Below are positions 57,717-64,000 of a stretch of DNA of 64,000 nt, piece after piece. Position 1 is the first letter of the stretch, and each line of letters begins with the position of its first letter. The translations under genes were made by a program, and so were the position numbers. The notes under the pieces are model-generated. The model was not told the origin of the DNA and did not search any database. It saw only the letters and a program-made list of their open reading frames with translations. The stretch comes from a marine gamma proteobacterium HTCC2143 (lineage in GTDB: Bacteria; Pseudomonadota; Gammaproteobacteria; Pseudomonadales; Dasaniaceae): assembly GCA_000169075.1 (NCBI GenBank), contig AAVT01000001.1:1-64000 (forward strand), written 5' to 3'.

Positions 57717-58529
57717 ATGGAAAATTCATCGGACAGCAACCCCATTGTTATCGAAAGCAGTGTTAACCAGGTTCGCTGGATCACTCTGAATCGACCACAG
57801 CACCGAAACCCTCTGTCCACTGAAATGATAACCACGCTAATCGACGCACTCAATCGAGCCGGTGACGACCCATCAGTAAGAGCGATTGTTATCTGCGGTT
57901 CGGGCCCTATATTCTCCGCAGGCCACGATTTACGTGAAATGAGCAAGCAAGGTGATGAAAGCCTACACTCAACTCAAGAAAGAATTCGTTCAATACTAAC
58001 GCTATGCGCAACATTAATGATGACTATTGTGCATTCACCCAGAGCCATTATTGCTTGCGTGCAGGGCACGGCCACCGCAGCGGGTTGTCAGTTGGTGTCC
58101 AGTTGTGATTTAGCGATAGCTTCAAGAGACGCTTCTTTCTGTACCCCCGGCGTCAATATTGGCGGTTTCTGTACGACACCACTGGTTGGTATTGGTCGCA
58201 ATATAAGCCGCAAGCACGCCATGGCAATGGCGCTTACCGGAGACAATATTAGTGCCGACGAAGCTGTACGAATCGGCCTCATCAATGAAGCGGTGGACCC
58301 ATCCGAGCTGCTAAACCAAACGCGAAAACTAGCGGAACGTATCGCCTCTAAATCCGCTCAGGGTATTCGTCAGGGTAAAGCCGACTTCTATCGTCAGATC
58401 GATATGCCATTAGAAGACGCCTTCACCTACGCCAATGAAGCTATGGTGCAGGCCATGACCAGCCAAGACTCTGAGGAAGGTAAGGCGGCGTTTTTTGAAA
58501 AACGAAAACCACAGTGGGGCGATGCTTAA
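57717..58529 (+). CDS. Enoyl-CoA hydratase/isomerase family protein (ECHDC3-like)
   Basis: Crotonase-fold enzyme. The ATG at 57717, with AGGATG upstream, gives 270 residues; an ATG six codons earlier is possible. Crotonase features are WITLNRPQHRNPLSTEM, the oxyanion loop IFSAGHDLREM, and the second loop VQGTATAAGCQLVSSCDLAI. The active-site region CTPGVNIGGFCTTP lacks the usual Glu pair, as in ECHDC3-type members. The substrate is unknown. The next gene starts 5 nt after the stop. Confidence 0.88.
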   Translation: MENSSDSNPIVIESSVNQVRWITLNRPQHRNPLSTEMITTLIDALNRAGDDPSVRAIVICGSGPIFSAGHDLREMSKQGDESLHSTQERIRSILTLCATLMMTIVHSPRAIIACVQGTATAAGCQLVSSCDLAIASRDASFCTPGVNIGGFCTTPLVGIGRNISRKHAMAMALTGDNISADEAVRIGLINEAVDPSELLNQTRKLAERIASKSAQGIRQGKADFYRQIDMPLEDAFTYANEAMVQAMTSQDSEEGKAAFFEKRKPQWGDA

Positions 58530-58534
58530 TCACT

Positions 58535-58963
58535 ATGCCCTTAACCAATGATAAAGACATTGCCGATGTACTTCGGTCGGTAAAAACGATTGCTCTTTTG
58601 GGTGCCAGTCACAAACCACAGCGCCCTAGCTATCAGGTCATGGCTTTTTTATTAGAACACGGCTACACCGTGATTCCAGTTAATCCAGCCCTTGCAGGTA
58701 CTCAACTTCAAGGCCAGCTTGTTTATGCATCGTTAGAAGCCATACCGCAGTCTATTGATATGGTTGACGTATTCCGCAACGCCTCATTTCTACCCGCCAT
58801 CGTTGAAAAAACCCTACAAAAGGCCATCGGCATCATTTGGACTCAATTGGATGTCGTTGATGAAGCTGCCGGCACCCATGCAGAAAATAACGGCGTTAAA
58901 ATTATTATGGATCGCTGTCCAGCCATCGAATGGCCACGCCTGCGTCAGTTGGGTCTCCTATAA
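58535..58963 (+). CDS. CoA-binding protein (Rossmann, YccU-like)
   Basis: 142 residues from the ATG at 58535; a GTG at 58514 would overlap the previous gene. The fold is a succinyl-CoA-synthetase-type CoA-binding domain: TIALLGASHKPQRPSYQVM, GYTVIPVNP, DMVDVFRN and IIMDRCPAIEW. Function unknown. It sits directly behind the enoyl-CoA hydratase gene, which suggests co-expression. Confidence 0.88.
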   Translation: MPLTNDKDIADVLRSVKTIALLGASHKPQRPSYQVMAFLLEHGYTVIPVNPALAGTQLQGQLVYASLEAIPQSIDMVDVFRNASFLPAIVEKTLQKAIGIIWTQLDVVDEAAGTHAENNGVKIIMDRCPAIEWPRLRQLGLL

Positions 58964-58967
58964 AAAG

Positions 58968-59238
58968 CTAACAACAGTCGGTTATGTGCTTGCATCTTGT
59001 TTCTACTGCAGTGTATCCAACACGCGACTCTATCGATCGATTCTTTTTAATCCAATCACCTGGTAAGCCCATGGCTGTATCAATAATTTGGATGAAGGTC
59101 TTAATCACCGCTTCAAACTCATCCTTGGCAATTATCAAGCGTATCATCGGCCAAAAATAAATACTCAGGTCCCGAAATATAGGAAAAACTAGGCACGCCA
59201 TTCAGGAAAAAACGTTGAGTTCCACCAAACATAGCCAT
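58968..59238 (-). pseudogene. Frameshifted remnant of an unidentified gene
   Basis: The minus strand encodes protein-like sequence in two frames. 59119-59238 gives MAMFGGTQRFFLNGVPSFSY, continuing ISGPEYLFLADDTL. A frame change near 59130 continues as IIAKDEFEAVIKTFIQIIDT and AMGLPGDWIKKNRSIESRVG, down to 58968. The second part has no ribosome-binding site of its own. It is not assigned to a family. A decayed gene downstream of the alpha/beta hydrolase fits best; chance open frames remain possible. Confidence 0.45.
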
Positions 59239-59356
59239 TGTGCCTGGCTTGGGAATGATCGTATCGTGTCAGTCGCTGGAGACAATGGCGCGCTTGATAA
59301 CATCAAGTAGCTGATCTTTTTACGCGCTAATGACAATAACAGCCGCAACTTGTAAC

Positions 59357-60043
59357 TTAGAGCTTATCTACGAAGGCAGAGATTGCATCATTGACCTGAC
59401 TGGGGAATTCGCCAAACACGAAATGTGAACCCCCCTCTATCAGCGTAATCTCTGTATTGGGCATACGATCGCCGAGAAACTCAGCATATTTAGGCGGCGT
59501 CATTACGTCTTTTGTTCCAGTAATGGCCAGCGTTGGGGTGTTGATTCCACTAAGCTTTTCAATAACATCAAATGCGTCGCAGGCTTTCATATCGTTAAGC
59601 AACACCTCAGGTCCCAGGGCCAAAGCCTCCGCGCGTAACTCTTTTGCAAAGTCCTCGGGCACTTTCCTCCAGGAATTTTCAAACATTTGCGGGAAAGCAT
59701 CCGGACTATCGATAGCAATCTCCAGAAAACCCAAGGTATCCGGATGAACTCGCAACCGGGCACCGCCGCCAATGAGAACCATCCCCTTGAGATCCCCTGG
59801 ATACTCGATCGCATATTGAAGTGCAACAGCGGTGCCCAGAGAATGCCCTACAAGCACTAAGTCCGTTAATCCTTGCTCATCAACCAACATTTTTAGCCAG
59901 CTGACTGCACTTTCGATCGAGGTGCAGAGCTCACCGTCGGGACGCCCCGGCAAGTCAATCGCTATTGAATCCGCAAAAGCGCTCGTTTGGTAGCGCCATA
60001 CCTTGCCCGTACTACCGGAGCCGTGAATGAACAGTAACTGCAT
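59357..60043 (-). CDS. Alpha/beta hydrolase
   Basis: Cytosolic hydrolase of 228 residues. The oxyanion motif is FIHGSGSTGKVW, the nucleophile elbow VLVGHSLGTAVALQYA, Asp in TGTKDVMTPPKYAE and His in EGGSHFVFGEFP. It resembles BioH/MhpC-like esterases. There is no neighbouring pathway to indicate the substrate. Confidence 0.88.
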   Translation of the reverse strand: MQLLFIHGSGSTGKVWRYQTSAFADSIAIDLPGRPDGELCTSIESAVSWLKMLVDEQGLTDLVLVGHSLGTAVALQYAIEYPGDLKGMVLIGGGARLRVHPDTLGFLEIAIDSPDAFPQMFENSWRKVPEDFAKELRAEALALGPEVLLNDMKACDAFDVIEKLSGINTPTLAITGTKDVMTPPKYAEFLGDRMPNTEITLIEGGSHFVFGEFPSQVNDAISAFVDKL

Positions 60044-60451
60044 TTTTATACCTGACTACATTCAATAAAAGGGAAAAACACGCTTCTAGCCGCCCTAACT
60101 TACAGCAAGTAAAGGACTTCTGGCAATCACTCACAACCACTGACTCACAATCCACGGGACTACAGTAATCGGTTAGGTGTCAATGGGCAGTACACTTTAA
60201 CGAAAAGCATGCGCGGTCACCGCTAACAAACCGTGCAGCTCGATCAAACACACCAGCCTCACTTTCGCTACACAGTTTTTAGTAGGGGTAGAAAGCGACC
60301 CTGAAGGGAAAATGATGGTTCGAGCGCACCAGCAGCCCATCAAAAAAGACGCACAATAGCGCGGCAGCGATAGCCGTTAGCCGTTAGCTAAAGGCTCTGT
60401 GGATAATTATTATCCTTGCTCACCATAGCAGACGGCCGAGTTCGACAAGGC
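60044..60451. other. Intergenic region between alpha/beta hydrolase and amidohydrolase genes
   Basis: 408 bp with no supportable gene. It has a short tandem TAGCCGT repeat near 60374 and a diverged inverted repeat (GTGCAGCTCGATCA near 60232 against TGGTTCGAGCGCAC near 60316). No promoter or terminator was firmly identified. Confidence 0.4.
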
Positions 60452-61870
60452 CTACTGAGCGGGATTTTGAATCGTCGGAAGCAATTCCGCCGGCGTTAAC
60501 CAACGACCCTTGCTGATAACTGCTGCGATTGTCTTCGTATTTCGAATATCATCGAGCGGGTTTTTATCAAGCAGCACCATATCCGCTTTCTTTCCAGCGT
60601 CGATAGAACCCAACTCATTTTGCAGAGAGAAATATTCGGCTGGCCGAACGGTGGCTGAGCCTAGTGCTTCGAGTGGAGAGAGCCCCGCTTTCACCAACAT
60701 CTCTAATTCTGAGTGAAGACTGTATCCGGGTACCGAAAGACCGATAGGCGTATCCGTACCTGCGGCAATAGGTAGTCCTTTATCGTGCATACGTCCGGTC
60801 AAGAACAAACTCCAGTCAGCAAATGTCGAGTCTTGGTTCGACTGATTTTTCCTCAACTTACTTTCCAATTGATACCACTCATCTTGGATTGAAGTCGGCG
60901 TTCTCGCCATCGCCTCCTTCCATCCACTTCTCTCGTATGGGGGATAAATAGTTACCGCATTCAACCTCAACGTTGGTACCTGCATTGTAGCTGTCAATGC
61001 CGCTAACGTTTGATCACAACGGGGCTCAGAATAATTTGCAATGGCCGACATTCGCTGAATTTTATGCAAAGACGAACGTAATTGATAACCAGAAAGATCA
61101 CCGGTGTTTTCGAGCAGCTCAAGTCTTTTTTTATGCAAGACTGCGGAGTCTGATGCGCAATCCAGTTCGATGTTTCGCAAATGTTCAATGGAGTCAACCA
61201 GTGGACCGGCCTCACTCGCCAACATCGACAATGGTACATGCGAGTCAATCGGCAGGTTCAATTCATTAGCCGCTTCAACCATCGCATGGAAGACTGTCGG
61301 AGTGACCAGCTCGTAGACCTTGATAAAGTCCACCCCCTGATCTTTAAGCCCCGCAATCATTGCTTTGGCTTCGCTGCCGGTAGCGTTACGAACACCAATT
61401 TCAGGTACAGACTTGCCATCATAAACAACAAACTTGCCATCGAGCAGCGGGCCGGCAAAGTAAACACGGGGGGCAATCGCAGTATCAGATCGCATTGCAC
61501 TAACTACCGGCAATATTTTATTCAGCAGACCACCCGTATCACGGACACTAGTAACACCATAAGACAGAAACATGGCCGGCATCGTTTCCGTAAAACGGTC
61601 GTCGTAGGTTAGGTGAACATGAAAATCCCACAAGCCAGGAATGAGATATTTTCCTGTGCCATCAATAGTTTCACTCACTAGGAATTTTTCCTCAGCCGGT
61701 AACACAGCAATAATCTCATCATCATGAAAAATAACCGTCTGATGGCTGCGCGAGCCATTAATCGCATCGATAACCGTCACATTAGTAATCGCCGTGCCAG
61801 CTGTTGGGATCGTCGAGCAGGCGGCGAGAAACAACGTAACTAGAACTAGACCTGAAAGACGCTTATTCAT
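60452..61870 (-). CDS. Amidohydrolase family lipoprotein (imidazolonepropionase-like)
   Basis: Exported metal-dependent amidohydrolase or prolidase. The ATG at 61870, behind GAGGATT, gives 472 residues starting MNKRLSGLVLVTLFLAACS, a lipoprotein signal. Metal-site motifs are GLWDFHVHLTYDD, the lysine in DFIKVYELV, DSHVPLSML, SIEHLRN and the Asp in AAGTDTPIG. C-terminal KADMVLLDKNPLDDI is the composite-domain signature. Typical relatives are periplasmic Xaa-Pro or cyclic-amide hydrolases. Confidence 0.9.
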   Translation of the reverse strand: MNKRLSGLVLVTLFLAACSTIPTAGTAITNVTVIDAINGSRSHQTVIFHDDEIIAVLPAEEKFLVSETIDGTGKYLIPGLWDFHVHLTYDDRFTETMPAMFLSYGVTSVRDTGGLLNKILPVVSAMRSDTAIAPRVYFAGPLLDGKFVVYDGKSVPEIGVRNATGSEAKAMIAGLKDQGVDFIKVYELVTPTVFHAMVEAANELNLPIDSHVPLSMLASEAGPLVDSIEHLRNIELDCASDSAVLHKKRLELLENTGDLSGYQLRSSLHKIQRMSAIANYSEPRCDQTLAALTATMQVPTLRLNAVTIYPPYERSGWKEAMARTPTSIQDEWYQLESKLRKNQSNQDSTFADWSLFLTGRMHDKGLPIAAGTDTPIGLSVPGYSLHSELEMLVKAGLSPLEALGSATVRPAEYFSLQNELGSIDAGKKADMVLLDKNPLDDIRNTKTIAAVISKGRWLTPAELLPTIQNPAQ

Positions 61871-62049
61871 CTGAATCCTCTTTATTATTATGGGTAACAT
61901 CTGTCGATGCTCTTTTTTAAAACCGGCAATTCCATTTAAAAACTTGGTCACTTTGAGACTAGTCCTCGATGACAACCGATACCTATTCTGCCGGCAAGAA
62001 CAACACTGGCAATGGCTGCGAGATTATCGACCAGCAATCAACAAGCCGC

Positions 62050-62865
62050 TTACCTTTTTTGATAGACATTCATAACAAAGTCGACTTCGATAACCAGTCC
62101 ATCTGCTTCGCGAATATTTTGTCTAGCCTGCTCACTCGCTTTCCAGGCGAAAGGAGTCATTTGTAGCAAAGCGACCCTGTGGGATTTTGTCGGTATTATA
62201 GTGAACGTAACACGCCGACTACTCACTAAATCAAAACCGTCGAAGCGTGTGTCCTTAGTGTCGTGATCACGAACGTTGTCGTAAATAATCTCACGCAACT
62301 GCCATAAATGACGCGGCCCTGGCATGATCGTAAACAATAACCCCTTATCCTTGACCACTCGATTTAGCTCAGCGTCATTGGCCGGCGCATACACTTTCAG
62401 CACCAGATCAATACTGCGATCTTGCAGCGGCAGTTTGTCAGAGCTAGAAACACTATAGCAACTATTCTTATCCAGTTGCGATGCCTTAATAATCGCCGGT
62501 TTCGATATATCAATCCCATAGAGTTTAATCGTTGGAATATCTTGTTTTATCTGTCGCGCGTAATAACCTTCGCCACAGCCGAGGTCAAGTACCGTATAAG
62601 GCCCGCTGCAGACCTGCTCATCGATCGTTCCAACAATATGCTTTGCCAAGGGAAGATAATAACCCGCCGCTAGGAAATCATGTCGCGCGGCAATCATGTC
62701 TTTGCTGTCTCCGGGATTTTTTGACTTTTTCTGCTGCACCGGCAACAAATTGAAATAACCTTGTCTAGCTTGATCAAACACGTGAGTATTCATGCACTCT
62801 AATCGTTTATCCGCCGGCGAAAAAACCAGATGACCGGCACAAATTGGGCATAAATATTCCGTCAT
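62050..62865 (-). CDS. rlmA: 23S rRNA (guanine(745)-N(1))-methyltransferase RlmA
   Basis: SAM-dependent methyltransferase acting on helix 35 of 23S rRNA. It has 271 residues. The N-terminal zinc site is C6, C9, C24 and H28 (YLCPICAGH...LECMNTHVFD). The motif QGYFNLLPVQQKKSKNPGDS is diagnostic. The SAM site is TVLDLGCGEGYYARQI. The start overlaps the stop of the preceding DUF2894-like gene by 4 nt (ATGA). Confidence 0.94.
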   Translation of the reverse strand: MTEYLCPICAGHLVFSPADKRLECMNTHVFDQARQGYFNLLPVQQKKSKNPGDSKDMIAARHDFLAAGYYLPLAKHIVGTIDEQVCSGPYTVLDLGCGEGYYARQIKQDIPTIKLYGIDISKPAIIKASQLDKNSCYSVSSSDKLPLQDRSIDLVLKVYAPANDAELNRVVKDKGLLFTIMPGPRHLWQLREIIYDNVRDHDTKDTRFDGFDLVSSRRVTFTIIPTKSHRVALLQMTPFAWKASEQARQNIREADGLVIEVDFVMNVYQKR

Positions 62866-63623
62866 TGCTTTATTTTCCTCCGCCTCTTTACAGCTTTTTT
62901 CCCGGCATCTTCAAGTCTTAGCAGCGTATCAATGTAAGTTGTAAATCGGCTTAAATAATGTGGCGATAAGTTGCGCATAGATTCAATCGATCGAACCAAT
63001 AACATGTGGGGATTGAGCGGGCCCATATTAATAGGACGTTCGTTAATAATTTGGTCGACCAACTTATCTGTATCGTATTTTTCTTTGAATGCCCTAAAGC
63101 TGAGAAAAGCTTTCAATGCTGCGGCCTTGTTTCCAGTATCCATATCATCAGCCACGTAATCGAAATTTTCCAACACCTGTTTTTGCTGCTGGTCCATAGT
63201 ATCTTTAAATGACGATGGAGGTTCACTATGATCCGCAACAAGCTTTTCAGGATTAAGCCTGTCTTTTAACGTAGCGATGGATGATGGCAGCTGGGCCATC
63301 AAGCGAAAATTCAACTGCTTTATCTCGGCGAATTTCCCGTCACTTAGCAGCCGCTCCAATTGTTGAGACAAATCCGGCTGCTGATCACGAAGCTCGTCTG
63401 CCAGCGATACAGCCTGTTTTTTTGCCCGATCGAAATCATCTGTGTAACTTTGTAGCGCTACCAGTGCTTTTTCTGCGACAAGCTCCCTGACATTGTCACT
63501 GACTTCATGCGTTTTCGCCGCCATCAATTCGATATAAAAAAAACGGGCCGGTGAAAAATTACAGGCACCGCTATTCGTTAGCCGTTGCAAACCTGAAGTA
63601 AGTTCATCCAAGGTATCACTCAT
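62862..63623 (-). CDS. DUF2894-like protein
   Basis: 253 residues from the ATG at 63623; a longer in-frame start would overlap the OmpA-like gene. It is mostly helical, soluble, without signal peptide. The first part (DELTSGLQRLTNSGACNFSP; RFFYIELMAAKTHEV; VAEKALVALQSYTDDFDRAK) resembles the DUF2894 family, which is encoded beside OmpA/MotB-like and DUF802 genes in proteobacteria. The C-terminus is basic (DAGKKAVKRRRKIKQ). Function unknown. Starts 4 nt after the OmpA-like stop and overlaps rlmA by 4 nt. Confidence 0.65.
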   Translation of the reverse strand: MSDTLDELTSGLQRLTNSGACNFSPARFFYIELMAAKTHEVSDNVRELVAEKALVALQSYTDDFDRAKKQAVSLADELRDQQPDLSQQLERLLSDGKFAEIKQLNFRLMAQLPSSIATLKDRLNPEKLVADHSEPPSSFKDTMDQQQKQVLENFDYVADDMDTGNKAAALKAFLSFRAFKEKYDTDKLVDQIINERPINMGPLNPHMLLVRSIESMRNLSPHYLSRFTTYIDTLLRLEDAGKKAVKRRRKIKQ

Positions 63624-63627
63624 CCGA

Positions 63628-64000
63628 CTAGGGTCCACTGGAGGCCGTGGGGACCGGCGCCATTTCAACGCGACGGTTTCTGGCGCGGCTATCTCCATCC
63701 GTATTCGGCACAACTGGCTGCTGCGCACCGAAGGCCGCGGCAAAAACCATCGAAGACGGCATGCCCTCCTCGATCAGCGCCCGCGTTACCGTCAAGGCTC
63801 TCTCGGACGATAGTTCCCAATTATCTGCAAAGCGATTGTTACCGCGCTGAATCGGCTTGTCATCAGTAAAACCGCTGACCATCAGCATTTCGTCTCGCTC
63901 TCCCAAATAGACTTGTAACGGCGCCACCAGCGTTTGTAATAATTCGCGCCCCTCTACCTGCAGCTGATCGGAGTTGGTGGCAAATAAGACACTACCGCTA
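63628..64000 (-). CDS. OmpA/MotB-like peptidoglycan-binding protein, C-terminal part
   Basis: The gene enters from beyond the right edge; 123 codons are visible. They form an OmpA-C/MotB-C domain: SGSVLFATNSDQLQ, VSGFTDDKPIQ, NWELSSERALTVTRALIEEG and RARNRRVEMAPVP, including the peptidoglycan-contacting D and R residues. Together with the DUF2894-like gene this suggests a non-flagellar stator-like locus. It is distinct from pomB at the other end. Confidence 0.88.
   Translation of the reverse strand, partial: SGSVLFATNSDQLQVEGRELLQTLVAPLQVYLGERDEMLMVSGFTDDKPIQRGNNRFADNWELSSERALTVTRALIEEGMPSSMVFAAAFGAQQPVVPNTDGDSRARNRRVEMAPVPTASSGP

Noticed and set aside
60216..60385. Possible integron attC site (CGCTAAC ... 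diverged inverted repeat ... GTTAGC)
   Set aside because: The outer and inner arms do not have attC spacing, the extra 50 bp on the right is unexplained, and there is no integrase or cassette array.
1..64000. CRISPR arrays, rRNA genes and intact insertion sequences
   Set aside because: No regularly spaced direct repeats other than the protein-coding 51-bp array, no rRNA-like sequence, and no transposase gene was recognised.

Overview
The window reads as chromosomal DNA of a marine-type gammaproteobacterium. The housekeeping blocks keep the gene order known from Pseudomonas and relatives: xseB-ispA-dxs, ribA, the nrdR-rib-nusB-thiL-pgpA string, maeB / rpmE / priA-argS-ftsN-hslVU, and rpsF-rpsR-rplI-dnaB with rlmB-rnr-tRNA-Leu. 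A sodium-type PomA/PomB flagellar stator, Sox and flavocytochrome c genes, an orphan PEP-CTERM protein and moderate base composition suggest a Cellvibrionales or Spongiibacterales-like lineage. That placement is an inference and was not tested.

Layout. 1-1252: flagellar stator genes pomA (intact) and pomB (reading frame broken after about 130 codons). 1560-14179: xseB-ispA-dxs forward, then on the minus strand ribA, a periplasmic retropepsin-like protease, a thiD-like kinase, and the run nrdR-ribD-ribBA-ribH-nusB-thiL-pgpA (no riboflavin synthase gene in it), with glyA upstream. 14398-28028: ettA, malic enzyme, a secreted thermonuclease, rpmE, priA, argS, ftsN-like, hslVU behind a textbook sigma-32 promoter, a DUF971 gene, dnaB. 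28326-35317: rplI, a membrane protein, rpsR, rpsF, GST, dienelactone hydrolase, rlmB, rnr.

35736-38951 is the most mosaic stretch. A tRNA-Leu(CAG) gene with a clear promoter is followed by two further partial copies of its 3' end, at 37245-37273 and 38838-38855. These bracket two small islets. The first carries a DEDDh 3'-5' exonuclease with a C-terminal membrane anchor. The second carries an orphan PEP-CTERM protein with a sigma-54-like promoter and a stem-loop at the predicted mRNA 5' end. No integrase is visible.

38952-64000 is accessory metabolism and surface biology: a sugar porter, a CHASE-GGDEF cyclase, an OYE-family flavoprotein, a lipoprotein esterase, and a secreted protein of twenty-one 17-residue repeats ending in an S74 self-cleaving chaperone domain, paired with an STN-domain/coiled-coil protein. 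Next is a tightly packed eight-gene unit, iorA-iorB-soxE-soxF-soxX-soxY-soxZ-soxA, which joins a molybdenum hydroxylase to flavocytochrome c and a Sox system lacking soxB and soxCD. Then come several hydrolases, an enoyl-CoA hydratase, an amidohydrolase lipoprotein, rlmA, a DUF2894-like gene, and the 3' part of an OmpA/MotB-like gene cut by the window edge.

The best leads for something undescribed are the tRNA-Leu islets with the tail-anchored exonuclease, the repeat/S74 + STN pair, and the ior-sox operon.
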